The position numbers and the translations under genes were made by a program. From an uncultured Roseovarius sp. (GTDB lineage Bacteria > Pseudomonadota > Alphaproteobacteria > Rhodobacterales > Rhodobacteraceae): DNA of 64,000 bases. Each line of letters starts with the position of its first letter. Positions within the stretch are counted from its first letter, which is position 1. A model generated the notes under the pieces. It did not search any database. It saw only the letters and a program-made list of their open reading frames with translations, and was not told where the DNA came from. Location: NCBI GenBank assembly GCA_947503145.1, contig CANNCP010000005.1, positions 62,001-126,000 of the forward strand. Reading direction: 5' to 3'. Shown piece after piece: positions 1 to 10,193 of the stretch.

Positions 1-402
1 CTGCACGGCCAGCGTGCCGCCCTTTCCCAGCATCGACACGAGGCGCGGCATCAGCTTGTCGTGATCGTCCAGCCAGTGCAGCGCCGCGTTCGAATAGATC
101 AGGCCAGGGGCGCGGCGCGGGTGCCAATCGCGGATATCCGCCTGTTGCAGGCTGTCATAGCCCTTGGCCTGGCGCGCCTTGTCCAACATCGCAGGCGAGG
201 CATCGACGCCGATCAGCGGGCGGCCTGCCGCGCGCGCCGCCAGTGCATCGGCCATCTGGCCGTTACCACATCCAAGGTCGATGATATCGCCCGCCCCCAT
301 CTGGTCCACCGCGTTCAGCAGGTCCATGGCCGGTCTCAGGCGCAGGTCGCGAAACCGGCTATAGGCACCGGGACTCCAGTCGGTTGTCCTTGCGGCCTTC
401 AC
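1..402 (-). CDS. tam: Trans-aconitate 2-methyltransferase, 3' end cut by window edge
   Basis: Only the first 134 codons are present; the gene runs off the left edge. The class I methyltransferase motif I, DLGCGNG, sits at residues 42-48 and the acidic SAM-ribose residue lies in GVDAS around residue 67. The N-terminus ([12 protein letters not shown]) and the [10 protein letters not shown] segment are typical of Tam, which methylates trans-aconitate formed as a by-product of the citric acid cycle in the cytoplasm. The start is GTG at 402, which overlaps the ftsH stop as GTGA, so it is probably translated in coupling with ftsH. Another SAM methyltransferase of the same subfamily is possible because the C-terminus is missing. 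Confidence 0.8.
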   Translation of the reverse strand, partial: MKAARTTDWSPGAYSRFRDLRLRPAMDLLNAVDQMGAGDIIDLGCGNGQMADALAARAAGRPLIGVDASPAMLDKARQAKGYDSLQQADIRDWHPRRAPGLIYSNAALHWLDDHDKLMPRLVSMLGKGGTLAVQ

Positions 403-2321
403 GTTGAGGGTTCGGGCTCCATCCCGCCATCACCGGCGCGGGGCGTCTTTGGCTTGGTTTTCGGAATAGCCGTCATCGAAGGCGCGCTGCCCCCGTCAGG
501 CCCGTCCTCGGCATCATCCTCAAGGCGCGGCGGGTCGCCGCGCGTCACCCGGGCGATTTCCTCGCCGGTCAGCGTCTCATATTCCAGCAGGCCCTCTGCC
601 AGACGCTCCCAATCCTCCTGCCTCTCGGTCAGTATCTTGAACGCAACATCATATGCATCGTCAATCAGGCGCTTCACTTCTTGCTCGATCAACTCCTTGG
701 TCGCCGCCGAAATCGAAAATCCGCCCGCACCGTTGCCCATGTAGCCTTCATGCGCCTGCTCATAGTCGATATTGCCGATCTTGTCGGACATGCCCCAGCG
801 CAGCACCATTGCGCGCGCCAGCCCGCTGGCCTGCTGGATGTCACCCGCCGGGCCGTTGCTGACCTCGTCGGGGCCGTACTTGATGATCTCGGCCGCCTTG
901 CCTGCCATGGTCATGGCCAGCTTCTGCTCGCATTCCGACTTGTGCCAGTTCAGGCGGTCGATCTCGGGCAGCGACACCACCATGCCCAACGCACCACCGC
1001 GCGGGATGATCGTCGCCTTGTAGACCGGATCGCATTTCGGCAACGTAAGGCCGACAATGGCGTGGCCGGCTTCGTGATAGGCGGTCTTTTCCTTCTGGTC
1101 CTGCGTCAGGACCATCGACCGGCGTTCGGCACCCATCATCACCTTGTCCTTGGCCTGCTCGAAATCTTCCATCGTGACAAACCGACGACCGAGCCGCGCC
1201 GCCATCAGCGCCGCCTCGTTCACCAGGTTGGCTAGGTCCGCACCCGAAAACCCGGGCGAGCCGCGCGCGATCAGGCGCAGATCCACGTCAGGGCCAAGCG
1301 GCGTTTTGCGCGCATGCACAGCCAGGATCTTCTCGCGGCCCTTGATGTCCGGGTTGGGCACCGTCACCTGACGGTCAAAGCGACCGGGGCGCAGCAGCGC
1401 GGGGTCCAACACGTCCTTGCGGTTCGTCGCGGCAACGATGATCACACCCTCGTTGGCCTCGAACCCGTCCATTTCGACCAGAAGCTGGTTCAGCGTCTGT
1501 TCGCGCTCGTCATTGCCGCCGCCGTAGCCGGCACCGCGGTGACGACCGACCGCATCAATTTCGTCAATGAACACGATGCAGGGCGCGTTCTTCTTGGCCT
1601 GCTCGAACATGTCGCGCACACGGGATGCACCGACACCCACGAACATCTCGACGAAATCAGAGCCGGAAATGGTAAAGAAGGGCACGCCGGCCTCGCCCGC
1701 GATGGCGCGCGCCAGCAGCGTTTTACCGGTGCCCGGAGGGCCCACCAGCAGCGCGCCCTTGGGGATTTGCCCGCCAAGGCGGCTGAATTTCTGCGGATTG
1801 CGCAGGAATTCCACGATCTCTTCCAGTTCTTCCTTGGCCTCATCAATGCCCGCCACGTCGTCGAACGTCACGCGTCCGCTTTTCTCGGTCAGCATCTTTG
1901 CCTTGGACTTGCCAAAGCCCATCGCGCCGCCCTTGCCGCCACCCTGCATGCGGTTCATGAAATAGATCCACACGCCGATCAGCAGCAGGAAAGGCAACAG
2001 CGAGACAAGGAAAGTCTGGAACCCTGATTGCTGCTGGCTCTCGGCGGTCACGGGGATGTTGTTGTCGATCAGAGTCTGGGTGATCTCAGCATCGTCGGGC
2101 TTGACGGTGACATAATCCTGCCCGTCCGAGCCGCGGAACCGCACGCTCTCGCCGTCCAGTGTCACACTGGTGACCTCTTTATCCGTCACGGCCGTGACGA
2201 ATTCGGAATAGCTGACCGGTTTGCTTTGCAATGTGCTGCCGGCGCCACTGAACAGGTTAAACAGCGCCAATATCAGCAGGAACAGGACCAACCAGAAGGC
2301 GATGTTGCGTGCGTTGCCCAA
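399..2321 (-). CDS. ftsH: ATP-dependent zinc metalloprotease FtsH
   Basis: Membrane-anchored AAA+ protease that degrades unassembled membrane proteins and regulators. The 640 residues show TM1 at about 8-25, a periplasmic segment, TM2 at about 103-123, Walker A GPPGTGKT at 194-201, Walker B IVFIDE at 249-254, the second region of homology near 300-316, and the zinc site HEAGH at 416-420. The start codon is TTG at 2321, with AGGAGAG about 8 nt upstream; a TTG start may limit expression. It follows tilS after 79 bp, the usual order in alphaproteobacteria. The C-terminal tail after about residue 600 is acidic then Pro/Lys-rich, as expected for a disordered end. Confidence 0.98.
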   Translation of the reverse strand: MGNARNIAFWLVLFLLILALFNLFSGAGSTLQSKPVSYSEFVTAVTDKEVTSVTLDGESVRFRGSDGQDYVTVKPDDAEITQTLIDNNIPVTAESQQQSGFQTFLVSLLPFLLLIGVWIYFMNRMQGGGKGGAMGFGKSKAKMLTEKSGRVTFDDVAGIDEAKEELEEIVEFLRNPQKFSRLGGQIPKGALLVGPPGTGKTLLARAIAGEAGVPFFTISGSDFVEMFVGVGASRVRDMFEQAKKNAPCIVFIDEIDAVGRHRGAGYGGGNDEREQTLNQLLVEMDGFEANEGVIIVAATNRKDVLDPALLRPGRFDRQVTVPNPDIKGREKILAVHARKTPLGPDVDLRLIARGSPGFSGADLANLVNEAALMAARLGRRFVTMEDFEQAKDKVMMGAERRSMVLTQDQKEKTAYHEAGHAIVGLTLPKCDPVYKATIIPRGGALGMVVSLPEIDRLNWHKSECEQKLAMTMAGKAAEIIKYGPDEVSNGPAGDIQQASGLARAMVLRWGMSDKIGNIDYEQAHEGYMGNGAGGFSISAATKELIEQEVKRLIDDAYDVAFKILTERQEDWERLAEGLLEYETLTGEEIARVTRGDPPRLEDDAEDGPDGGSAPSMTAIPKTKPKTPRAGDGGMEPEPST

Positions 2322-2400
2322 GAAAACTCTCCTAAAAACCGATCGGCCCCGCGTCTATCACAGGGTTCACTTGTCTTAAATAGAGATCATGTCCCTTACT

Positions 2401-3651
2401 TCAATGCGATAATAGGGAAGCAAAGAAATCATCTGGCGACCGGCCAAGGTCCGCTGACCAGCCGTTCGGCATTCCAGCAAGCGGTGCCGCGATCAGCATG
2501 CTGCCCTGCCAGACCGCCGGGCTGGCCTCGATCGAGGCCAGCGGCAGCCCTGTCGCGCGCCAGTCCGGACATGCTGCGCGTCCGTCAGGGCCGAGCGCGC
2601 GGATTTCAACGCCGGGTGTTTTCGGCCCGGTCAACTGCCATCGCCCGTCCCAGCGCGCACCCGGCGCGGCACGGCACGCCGTCACGGCGCCATATTCCCG
2701 CGTGATCCGCGTCTGGCTGTCCCCGGCCATGATCACGCAGCCGTAAAGCGTGGTCTGTCGCCCTGCGCGGACCGCATCCAGCGCCGTGTCCATTTCGCCA
2801 CCGCGCGGGCCATAACCCGGTCCCGCAACCCAGCCCAGCACGGCCCCCAGGATACGGCGCGCGATATCGGTGCGCAGGCCGACCATCCTTGCGCGGTCCA
2901 GTATGATATCACCGCTCTGAAATCTCACTATTTTGCGGGCTTCAAGCGCCGCGTAATGCGCCAGCGTGGCGCGCGCCTCGGCCAGATGGTGCGCTGACTG
3001 GCTCAGGCCTTGGACCGTCAGGCCCAACGGCGCCAGCGCCACCAGTGCACGGCGTGCCTGCACCCGGCGATAGGTCCCGTCCGCGTTTGTCGGGTCGTCG
3101 ATCCAGGCCACCCCGCGCCGCGTCAGGTCGGCCCGCAGTGCCGCGCGGGTCAGCCGCAGCATGGGCCGGTGAAACGTTACGCCACAGATCTCGCGGCGCG
3201 GCGCCATCGCGGCCAACCCATCCAGACCCGCGCGCCGCGCCAGCCGCATCAGCAATGTCTCGGCCTGATCGTCAGCAGTGTGGCCCAGTGCGATATCACC
3301 GATTCCCTGCGCTCGCGCCCAACCCGCCATCAGCCCATAGCGTGCCTGCCGCGCCCGGTCCGGCAGATTGCCCTGCCCGTCCCAACCTTCCCAGCGCAGG
3401 GTGTCATGGCGCAGCCCGAGCCCGGCGCAGAGCGCGGCCACTTGCCGCGCCTCCGCCGCTGCCTCGGCGCGCAATCCGTGATCCACGGTGACGACACGCA
3501 ACCGCACCGCGCCCCACGCTGCCAACAGATGCAGCAATGCCAGCGAATCGCTGCCGCCCGAGACAGCAACGCCCAGCGTATCGGGAGGATCGGGATGGAA
3601 ATGACCGGCAATTAAGTCCTGCAAACCCAGCGCGTCTTGCGTCACTGGCAT
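2401..3651 (-). CDS. tilS: tRNA(Ile)-lysidine synthase
   Basis: Modifies C34 of the CAU-anticodon tRNA-Ile to lysidine, so that it reads AUA instead of AUG. The PP-loop ATP pyrophosphatase signature SGGSDS is at residues 31-36, followed by DHGLR and the GHTADDQAETLLMR stretch characteristic of TilS. At 416 residues it has the N-terminal catalytic domain plus a C-terminal part. The ATG lies inside the 3' end of cpoB (10-bp overlap), so it is read as part of the Tol-Pal transcript. An essential enzyme in bacteria that lack a dedicated AUA tRNA. Confidence 0.95.
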   Translation of the reverse strand: MPVTQDALGLQDLIAGHFHPDPPDTLGVAVSGGSDSLALLHLLAAWGAVRLRVVTVDHGLRAEAAAEARQVAALCAGLGLRHDTLRWEGWDGQGNLPDRARQARYGLMAGWARAQGIGDIALGHTADDQAETLLMRLARRAGLDGLAAMAPRREICGVTFHRPMLRLTRAALRADLTRRGVAWIDDPTNADGTYRRVQARRALVALAPLGLTVQGLSQSAHHLAEARATLAHYAALEARKIVRFQSGDIILDRARMVGLRTDIARRILGAVLGWVAGPGYGPRGGEMDTALDAVRAGRQTTLYGCVIMAGDSQTRITREYGAVTACRAAPGARWDGRWQLTGPKTPGVEIRALGPDGRAACPDWRATGLPLASIEASPAVWQGSMLIAAPLAGMPNGWSADLGRSPDDFFASLLSH

Positions 3652-4469
3652 CCCAGGTTCTGCATCGCCCCTTTTGCGTCCGCGACCGCAGGCGTGCCCG
3701 GAAAGCGCAACTCGACCTCCGCCAGAGTCAGACAGGCCTCTTCGGTCTGCCCCAGACGCCCCAGCGCGCGGCCCAGACGGAACAGGGCCTCGGGTGCCAG
3801 CGCTCCTTTTGGCGCGGCAGAAAACGTATCGAGGTAGACGCGCGCAGCACCAGACAGATCGCTCACGCCTTCCAGCGCCTCGCCGCGTTTCAGCCCTGCC
3901 TGATCCGACAGCGGCCCACCGGGGTAATTCTCTCGGAATGTGGCAAAGAGTGCTGCGGCCTCGGCATGCTCGCCCGCCTCCAGCGCGGCAACAGCAGCGT
4001 CAAAATCTGCCTTCTCGCCCACCGCCATTTCGGGGGCATCGCTCTGAACCGGGTCGCGAATCATGCCTGCGCCCGCCTGTGGCAGCGCACCACCACCCAG
4101 CGTGCTGGTCTCGCCCAGCGTGCTCACGTCGCCGCCTTCCAGTTCGACCAGGCGAAACTCCAGATCGCCAAGCCGGTTGGTTCCGTCCGCCACGATCCGG
4201 TCGATGCGCAGTTCCAGCCCTTCGGCCTTGGCCGTCAGGTGTTGCAGTGCGCTCTCGATTGACGCCACCCGGTCGAGCACCGAGCCGGAGGTTTGCAGCC
4301 CCCCGGCCCCGCCGGTCGTGCTCAGCTCGCGTTTCAGCTTTTGCACTTCGACATAGAGCACGGTCATCTCCTGCCGGATATCGGCGAGGGTCTCGGCACG
4401 GCTCTGTGCGCCCAACGGCGTGGCAAGCAGCAAAAACCCGGCGGCGGTCAAAGACAGGAAGTGGCGCAT
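3642..4469 (-). CDS. cpoB: Tol-Pal system protein CpoB (YbgF)
   Basis: Periplasmic partner of TolA that coordinates outer-membrane constriction with peptidoglycan synthesis at division. Residues 1-21 form a signal peptide (cleavage near LGAQS). Residues about 25-110 are a Leu/Glu/Arg-rich coiled coil that should trimerise, followed by a variable linker and C-terminal TPR-like repeats from about 150 (ALEAGEHAEAAALF, LFRLGRALGRLGQTEEA). The start at 4469 has a strong AGGAG 8 nt upstream. It lies 25 bp after pal and overlaps tilS. Confidence 0.92.
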   Translation of the reverse strand: MRHFLSLTAAGFLLLATPLGAQSRAETLADIRQEMTVLYVEVQKLKRELSTTGGAGGLQTSGSVLDRVASIESALQHLTAKAEGLELRIDRIVADGTNRLGDLEFRLVELEGGDVSTLGETSTLGGGALPQAGAGMIRDPVQSDAPEMAVGEKADFDAAVAALEAGEHAEAAALFATFRENYPGGPLSDQAGLKRGEALEGVSDLSGAARVYLDTFSAAPKGALAPEALFRLGRALGRLGQTEEACLTLAEVELRFPGTPAVADAKGAMQNLGCQ

Positions 4470-4494
4470 TCAGGGCTCCTTTGGGTGCGGTGCG

Positions 4495-4998
4495 TCAGCT
4501 GGTCGGTGCGATCGAGATAACCGTAACCGCGCGGCGGTTCTGGGCATAGCAGCTTTCTGCGCTGCAGATCTCGATGGGGCGTTCCTTGCCATAGCTTACG
4601 GTGCGCAGGCGCGCGGCCGGTACACCCCGGCTGAGAAGGTATTCCTGCACCGAATTGGCGCGGCGCGCGCCAAGCGCGAGGTTATATTCGCGCGTGCCCT
4701 GCTCGTCCGCGTGCCCCTCGATCACCGCCTTGTAGTCGCGGTTCGTCAACAGCCAGTCAGCCTGCCCGTCCAGCGTGCTGCGCGCCTCTGGCGTCAGCGT
4801 GTACTGGTCGATGATGAAAAGTACCCGGTCGCCCACGGCCTGCTGGAAATAGGCGGGCGAAGTCGGATCGCCGGCCGAACCGGCCATGCTACCGCCGTTC
4901 AGGTCAACGGTGTTGGTATCGTCGAATCGTGCCGGATTGGTACAAGCGGCAAGCGCGAGACCCGCGCACAGCATCAGAAGTCTGGTCAGATATGTCAT
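4495..4998 (-). CDS. pal: Peptidoglycan-associated lipoprotein Pal
   Basis: Outer-membrane lipoprotein that binds peptidoglycan and the TolB propeller. The lipobox LALAAC gives lipid-modified Cys19. The OmpA-like domain fills about residues 60-165 and contains EGHADEQGTREYNLALGARR, including the Asp and Arg that contact diaminopimelate. Length 167 is normal for Pal. It is separated from tolB by 115 bp holding an 11-bp tandem duplication, so pal may also have its own promoter. Confidence 0.97.
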   Translation of the reverse strand: MTYLTRLLMLCAGLALAACTNPARFDDTNTVDLNGGSMAGSAGDPTSPAYFQQAVGDRVLFIIDQYTLTPEARSTLDGQADWLLTNRDYKAVIEGHADEQGTREYNLALGARRANSVQEYLLSRGVPAARLRTVSYGKERPIEICSAESCYAQNRRAVTVISIAPTS

Positions 4999-5033
4999 TG
5001 GATTGCCCCGTTCGATTTGCTCAATATGTCGTA

Positions 5034-5055
5034 TAGGCTGCTTTTAGGCTGCTTT
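5034..5055. repeat. 11-bp exact tandem duplication before pal
   Basis: The unit TAGGCTGCTTT occurs twice head to tail (5034-5044 and 5045-5055), followed by a looser third copy ending GCTGCTTTTT. It sits in the tolB-pal gap, 36 bp upstream of the pal start. The unit length is close to one helical turn. It may be part of a pal promoter or simply a replication-slippage product. Confidence 0.6.
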
Positions 5056-5113
5056 GTGTACGCTGCTTTTTCATCACTTCTACCACAGGCGTCGCGTCAA
5101 GGGAAACGCCACA

Positions 5114-6439
5114 TTACTGCAACGGCGACCAGGCCGGATCACTGGCCCCCGTGGCTGTCGATACCCGCCGCAGGTTGCGCCCGGTGATGTCCACCGAATA
5201 GAGGCTCGCCGCACCCTGCGCACCCTGGGTTTCGCGGGTGAACATGATCACCCGACCATTGGGCGACCAGGTCGGCCCTTCGTCCAGGAACGACGCCGTC
5301 AGCAGCCGCTCCTCAGAACCATCGGTACGCATGACGCCGATGTGAAACCGGCCCTTTGATTGCTTGGTGAACGCGATCAGGTCGCCGCGCGGCGACCAGA
5401 CAGGTGTGCCATACTGGCCAGTGCCGCTGCTGATGCGGTGGGCCTCGCCTCCGCTGGCGCTCATGATATAGAGTTGGTTCGACCCACTGCGGTCACTCTC
5501 GAACACGATCTGCCGACCATCGGGGCTGAAACTTGGTGCGGTCTCGATCGACGGCGCGCTCGTCAATTGCGTGCTGCGCCCGGTGCCCACATCCATGGTG
5601 AATATATCGGTGTTGCCCCCCCGGCTGAGCGAATAGACGACCGTCGTGCCATCGGGGCCGAATCGTGGCGCAAAGCTCATCGTGCCATCCTGGCTCTCCA
5701 GTTCCCGGCGGCGGACGCTGGCCACGTCGAGCACGTAGATGCGCGGAAAGCCGGTCTCGTAGCTGGTATAGAGTATGCGGTCGCCGGTGGGCGAAAACCG
5801 TGGCGCCAGAACGATCGACGAACTGTCGGTGAGATAGGTCAGGTTCGCGCCGTCGTAATCCATGATCGCCAGCCGTTTGGCGCGCTTGTCCTTCGGCCCT
5901 GTCTCGGACACGAACACCACGCGGCTGTCAAAATAGCCGCCCTCACCGGTGATCCGGGCATAGACCTGATCCGCCACCTTGTGCGCGATGCGCCGCCAGC
6001 CATCCTGCGTACCCACCAGTTGCAGCCCGCTGCCCAGTTCCTGGCCTGCAAAGACGTCCCAGATGCGGAATCTGACCACCAGCTTGCCACCTGCATCGAC
6101 GCTGACAGCCCCCGTCACCAGCGCCTGCGCATTGACCGCCTTCCAGTCGGCGAACTGCACCGGGCTGCTGAAACTGGTGATGCCGCTGATGAATGCCTTG
6201 GCCGGAATCTCGCGAAACAGGCCCGTGCCGGTCAGGTCCGCCGCGATCACGCCAGCGATGTTTCGCGCCGCCTCTTCGGCGGCGGCATTGTCGGCGACGA
6301 AGGCCGGCACGGCAAAGGGCAGCGGCTCGATCACGCCTTCGGTGATCTCGATCCGGAGCGGGCCGTCCTGCGCTGCGGCAGGCTGGATCAGCAGCGCCGT
6401 GAACAGAACGGTTAGTAGGGTCAGGAAACGATGCATCAT
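5114..6439 (-). CDS. tolB: Tol-Pal system beta-propeller protein TolB
   Basis: Periplasmic protein that shuttles between Pal and TolA. Signal peptide at 1-23 (cleavage after QPAAA), an N-terminal alpha/beta domain to about residue 165, then a six-bladed propeller with repeated [35 protein letters not shown] and [11 protein letters not shown] blades. Length 441 fits the family. The first ATG overlaps the tolA stop as ATGA; the second ATG, 3 nt on, is better spaced from GAGGA inside the end of tolA, so the true start could be 6436. Confidence 0.97.
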   Translation of the reverse strand: MMHRFLTLLTVLFTALLIQPAAAQDGPLRIEITEGVIEPLPFAVPAFVADNAAAEEAARNIAGVIAADLTGTGLFREIPAKAFISGITSFSSPVQFADWKAVNAQALVTGAVSVDAGGKLVVRFRIWDVFAGQELGSGLQLVGTQDGWRRIAHKVADQVYARITGEGGYFDSRVVFVSETGPKDKRAKRLAIMDYDGANLTYLTDSSSIVLAPRFSPTGDRILYTSYETGFPRIYVLDVASVRRRELESQDGTMSFAPRFGPDGTTVVYSLSRGGNTDIFTMDVGTGRSTQLTSAPSIETAPSFSPDGRQIVFESDRSGSNQLYIMSASGGEAHRISSGTGQYGTPVWSPRGDLIAFTKQSKGRFHIGVMRTDGSEERLLTASFLDEGPTWSPNGRVIMFTRETQGAQGAASLYSVDITGRNLRRVSTATGASDPAWSPLQ

Positions 6440-7542
6440 TTGATCCTCATTTTCTCCGGATTGAATGTCATTTCAATATTACGCCACGCGCCATATTTTT
6501 CAGCCGGCAAGTTATATCCCCGCGCGCCACAGCGGATGATCGCCCGGCGTGCCGCCTCATAGGCCTGTTTGGTCGCACCAGACGATCCACCCGTCGCGCT
6601 GATCAACCGGATCGAGCTACTGACCGGTTTGGCATCTTCGGTCATCTGCATGCCGACGACAACCGTGGTGTTCAACGCCTCTGAACTGAGCGAGCCGACG
6701 TTCCAGCATTGCTGGACCGCGACGCGCAGTGCGTCGGTCTCGCCCGCGCTGAGGGGCGGACCGCTGGAAGTCGGCGCTGATGTTGGCTCTGATGTCTCGG
6801 CCGCAGCAGCCAGAGCGGCTTCTATGCCGCTGGGTTCGGGCGGCGTCTCGGCGGTCTGGGTCGGTTCCGGCTCTGGCGCGGGTTCGGGCGCTGGAGCGCG
6901 GGCCGGGCGCGCCTTTGGACGCACCGATTTCGACGGCGCGGCCTGTTCGGCTTCGGTCACGATCTCTGTCGCGGCTTCTTCGGGTGCGGTGGCCTCGCTC
7001 TCCTCGGCCTGCTCTTCGGCACTCTCGTCGGGGCGGACTTCTTCGCGCTGCACATCATCCACGGCTGTATCCGGCTCTGGCGGGGCGACCTGCTCGGGTG
7101 CCACACGCTCCACCGGGCGCGGCTTGGGGCGCAGCGTTGTTTCCGGCACCAGCGCGGCCATGTCCTCTTGCGGTGGCTCCAGCACCGGCGGTTCGTCACT
7201 GACTTCGGCCTCGACGGGCGGCGCGGTCTGGGTCAGTTCGGGCGCGGCGTCAGGGGTGGTCGATTGCGCGGCATCCGGCGCGGGCTGTTCAGGTGCCGTG
7301 TCCACCTGACTGCTGAGCGCGGGCGCCTCGCTTGGCATGTCGGGTGCCTGAGGCGCCGCGATCTCGGCGGCGGCGTCGGGCGTGCGTTGCGTTGCCATGA
7401 CGGCGGCAAATTGTTCTTCCGATATGGCGGTCACTTCCATCACCTCGAACGGAATCGGCTCGGACGCCAGCAGGTTGCCAAAGAGCGCCCAGGCGATCAG
7501 ACTTATATGGCCTGCCCCCGATATGATCTGTCCGGTGTTCAC
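6436..7542 (-). CDS. tolA: TolA-like inner-membrane/periplasmic link protein
   Basis: Couples the TolQR motor to TolB and Pal across the periplasm. One hydrophobic segment near residues 8-26 anchors it, then a long Pro/Ala/Glu-rich spacer runs from about 50 to 270, and a compact C-terminal domain (about 275-368) has QQCWN and the [10 protein letters not shown] region typical of alphaproteobacterial TolA/TonB-like ends. The spacer is rich in Pro-Arg-Pro and acidic runs rather than the long Lys/Ala helix of enteric TolA. The position between tolR and tolB supports the name. Confidence 0.88.
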   Translation of the reverse strand: MNTGQIISGAGHISLIAWALFGNLLASEPIPFEVMEVTAISEEQFAAVMATQRTPDAAAEIAAPQAPDMPSEAPALSSQVDTAPEQPAPDAAQSTTPDAAPELTQTAPPVEAEVSDEPPVLEPPQEDMAALVPETTLRPKPRPVERVAPEQVAPPEPDTAVDDVQREEVRPDESAEEQAEESEATAPEEAATEIVTEAEQAAPSKSVRPKARPARAPAPEPAPEPEPTQTAETPPEPSGIEAALAAAAETSEPTSAPTSSGPPLSAGETDALRVAVQQCWNVGSLSSEALNTTVVVGMQMTEDAKPVSSSIRLISATGGSSGATKQAYEAARRAIIRCGARGYNLPAEKYGAWRNIEMTFNPEKMRIK

Positions 7543-7553
7543 CTGCAGCGCCG

Positions 7554-8027
7554 TCAGCCGTCCGGCGCGTCCAGCGCCGGGCCGCCAGTGTCGGTTACAA
7601 GGCCGATATTGTCAAAACCACCACGATTCAGCGCCCCCATCACCTGCACCACATCCCCATAAGGGACCGCCCCGTCCGCCCGCAGATAGACACGGCGGCT
7701 CTGGCGTTCGGTCGCGATGGCGCGCAGCTTGTTCACCATCTCGGCGCGGGGCACTTCTGTGGTCTGGATCATCACCGTGCCATCGGCGGTGATAGTGATC
7801 GCCAGCGGTTCTTCCGGCTCGCCCGGCAGCGCGTTGGCCGCCGTTTTCGGCAGCTCGACCGGCACGCCCACCGTCATCAGGGGGGCTGCCACCATGAAGA
7901 TGATCAACAGCACCAGCATCACGTCGACAAATGGCGTCACGTTAATCTCGGACATCGGGCGCGACCGCCCGCGTCCACGCCTGCGTCGCATGCCCTCACC
8001 CGATTTCTGAACGACACCCCCGCCCAT
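7554..8027 (-). CDS. tolR: Tol-Pal motor subunit TolR (ExbD family)
   Basis: Stator partner of TolQ that converts proton motive force to motion. After an Arg-rich cytoplasmic start, the motif SEINVTPFVDVMLVLLIIFM at about 26-45 gives the single membrane helix with the proton-carrying Asp35. The rest is a periplasmic domain (VPVELPKT, VYLRADGAVPYG). It lies 2 bp from tolQ and 11 bp from tolA, so the three are one transcript. Confidence 0.97.
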   Translation of the reverse strand: MGGGVVQKSGEGMRRRRGRGRSRPMSEINVTPFVDVMLVLLIIFMVAAPLMTVGVPVELPKTAANALPGEPEEPLAITITADGTVMIQTTEVPRAEMVNKLRAIATERQSRRVYLRADGAVPYGDVVQVMGALNRGGFDNIGLVTDTGGPALDAPDG

Positions 8028-8029
8028 GC

Positions 8030-8725
8030 CTAGCTATCCAACTGGCGGCTGAGGATGGTCGCGAACTCATCCGCGAACGCCTCGTAGCTGGCCACGATCC
8101 GATCCGCATCCGCGCTCAGCTTGTTGTAAAAGATCACCGCAGGGATCGCCGCCAGCAGGCCCAGACCGGTCGCCAGCAGCGCCTCGGCGATGCCGGGTGC
8201 GACAACGGCGAGGTTGGTGTTCTGCTCTTCCGCGATGCTGATAAAGGCATGCATGATGCCCCAGACCGTGCCGAAGAGTCCGACAAATGGTGCGGTAGAA
8301 CCGACCGTCGCCAGCACGGGCAGGCCACGTTGCAGGGTTTCGGATTCCTTGGCGATTGCCACGTCCATGCTGCGGTCGATCCGCGCTGTGGCACCGGCAA
8401 TCATGCCACCATCCCCCTTGTGGCTACGCCGCCACTCCATCATCCCGGACGCAAATATCCGCTGCGAATGGCCATCCGGCTCGGCTCCGATCTCTTCGAA
8501 CAACTCATCAAGCGGCTCGCCCGACCAGAATTTCTGATCGAATTTTTCGCCCTCTCGCCGTGCTTTGCGATACATGATCATCTTCTGGATGATGATCGAC
8601 CACGCCCAGAAGGACGCCACAATCAGCATCAGCATTACCAGCTTCACGACGATAGTGGCGCGTGCAAATAGCGCCCACATGGAGAAATCAATCTCCTGTG
8701 CCAATGCCAGGGTTTCTGCTTCCAT
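8030..8725 (-). CDS. tolQ: Tol-Pal motor subunit TolQ (ExbB/MotA family)
   Basis: Proton-channel subunit of the Tol motor. The 231 residues show three membrane helices: about 23-45, then a pair near 135-160 (VLATVGSTAPFVGLFGTVWG) and 170-195 (GIAEALLATGLGLLAAIPAV), with a large cytoplasmic loop between the first and second. The GTVWG and ALLATGLGLLAAIPAV motifs are diagnostic of TolQ. It begins a tight tolQRAB run; the 100-bp gap to ybgC probably holds the promoter. Confidence 0.98.
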   Translation of the reverse strand: MEAETLALAQEIDFSMWALFARATIVVKLVMLMLIVASFWAWSIIIQKMIMYRKARREGEKFDQKFWSGEPLDELFEEIGAEPDGHSQRIFASGMMEWRRSHKGDGGMIAGATARIDRSMDVAIAKESETLQRGLPVLATVGSTAPFVGLFGTVWGIMHAFISIAEEQNTNLAVVAPGIAEALLATGLGLLAAIPAVIFYNKLSADADRIVASYEAFADEFATILSRQLDS

Positions 8726-8839
8726 TCTGCCTGCTCTTTTGCTCGGACGGCCTTTTTCGTGGCCTTGTTTCAGAGGAAACTACGCGAATTCGCAGGGGAA
8801 AGCCAATATCATCGCGTCATCGGCGGCAATTTTCGCAGT

Positions 8840-9280
8840 CTAGTGCAAAAGACGGCGGATATTCGCCGGAAGCCGTACAGGCTGCCCCGCCGCTCCGATG
8901 CATACGAGTGTGACCGTAGCCGAAAATACCAGTTCCTTGCCGCGCCAGATCTGCTGTTCCATCACCAGCCGCGCACCCGACACCGTTTGCACCGTACTGC
9001 GCACTTCCAGCCGGTCGTCGAACCGCGCCGCCGTGAAATAATCACACTCGACCCGCCGCACCGCAAATACCAGACCCTCGGCACGCATTGCGTTCTGGTC
9101 GATGCCCAACTCGCGCACCCAGTCGCTGCGGGCACGTTCGATGAATTTGAGAAAATTGGCGTGGTAGACGATCCCGCCCATGTCCGTGTCTTCGTAAAAG
9201 ACACGGATCGAATAGGCATGTGGGCTGGAATTCAGCCTGTCATCAGCCAAGTTGCCCTTTTTTCCTTTATCATCAATCAT
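8840..9280 (-). CDS. ybgC: Tol-Pal associated acyl-CoA thioesterase YbgC
   Basis: Hotdog-fold thioesterase that hydrolyses acyl-CoA or acyl-ACP at the inner membrane and usually heads Tol-Pal clusters. The signature YEDTDMGGIVYHANFLKF contains the catalytic Asp and the conserved Tyr-His. The start is ambiguous: ATG at 9280 is chosen, but TTG codons at 9289 and 9283 lie closer to the strong AGGAGGGG. It is followed by 114 bp and then tolQ on the same strand. Confidence 0.93.
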   Translation of the reverse strand: MIDDKGKKGNLADDRLNSSPHAYSIRVFYEDTDMGGIVYHANFLKFIERARSDWVRELGIDQNAMRAEGLVFAVRRVECDYFTAARFDDRLEVRSTVQTVSGARLVMEQQIWRGKELVFSATVTLVCIGAAGQPVRLPANIRRLLH

Positions 9281-9451
9281 CAAGAACAATCCCCTCCTGC
9301 GGCAGTCAGCTCTAAGGTCAAGGCATTATTGCGCCGCACACTGATGTGGCAGCCCCGTGGTCCACAGTTATAGCGCGTTGCGTCAAGGCTTGTGTAGCCC
9401 GCCCATAAGGAAGCTGCGACTCAAGTTGTCTCCGATCCTCCTTGTGCAATT

Positions 9452-10078
9452 TCACCCCGTCGGCATGCGCGCGGCCAACCGCAGGGCGTGCGAGGGGTCG
9501 AGAGCATGGACCGGCATCACCGGATCATAGGCCGCCGCGATCAACGCCGATATCTCGGGCCGCAGGATAACCGCCCCCTTGCCCGGCAATTGCGCCAGCG
9601 GTGCGCGGTCGCGAAACGCAGTGTCGGACCACAGCAACACGGCCTGCACCACCTGGCCCAACGCCAGCGTCTCGGCAGGAATTGCACTGAGTTGTTCGTC
9701 CATCCGCAGAAAGACAAAACTCGCCCGAATGGCGCCTGCGTCATCAAACCGGAAAATCCGGTACTGGTTCGCATCCGCCGCCGTCAGCCGGGCCACTAAG
9801 GGACCGAGGTCCGGCACCAGCCGATCCAGATCGGGCAGTTCCAGCAACTCGTTCCAGTCGCGGAAAAAGAAAATCATCAGGTTCGTGCCCAGTTCCGGGT
9901 CGACTTCGACGACCTGGTGCCCGGCCAACTGCGCCACCGCCTCGATTGCGCCCTTGATCACGCTCAGCGTCGCATCATCGACACCAAAGACGATGGGCGC
10001 GATCGGTCGCCCCCAGCGGGCAAAGACATAAGATCCGTCACTTCGCGTGAAATGTGTTTCAATCTCTTCAGGTGTCAT
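9452..10078 (-). CDS. Uncharacterised conserved protein beside ruvB
   Basis: I do not recognise a function. The 208-residue product has no signal peptide, no membrane segment and no cysteine cluster. It looks like a globular alpha/beta protein, with hydrophobic strands such as NLMIFFFRDW near residue 70 and ASFVFLRMDEQL near 120. It ends 3' of ruvB on the same strand with a 115-bp gap before its start, so it may be read from the ruv transcript or alone. GC and codon use match the neighbours, arguing for a resident gene. Confidence 0.75.
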   Translation of the reverse strand: MTPEEIETHFTRSDGSYVFARWGRPIAPIVFGVDDATLSVIKGAIEAVAQLAGHQVVEVDPELGTNLMIFFFRDWNELLELPDLDRLVPDLGPLVARLTAADANQYRIFRFDDAGAIRASFVFLRMDEQLSAIPAETLALGQVVQAVLLWSDTAFRDRAPLAQLPGKGAVILRPEISALIAAAYDPVMPVHALDPSHALRLAARMPTG

Positions 10079-10193
10079 GCTGGCGCTCCTTGGTCGGGCG
10101 CCCTCATAGCAAACCCCGCAGCCGGCTCCCAGCCCCCAAAAGCCCCTTCATTTTTCCACAAATACTCACCTGCACCGCCGCCCGCCCCGCGCG

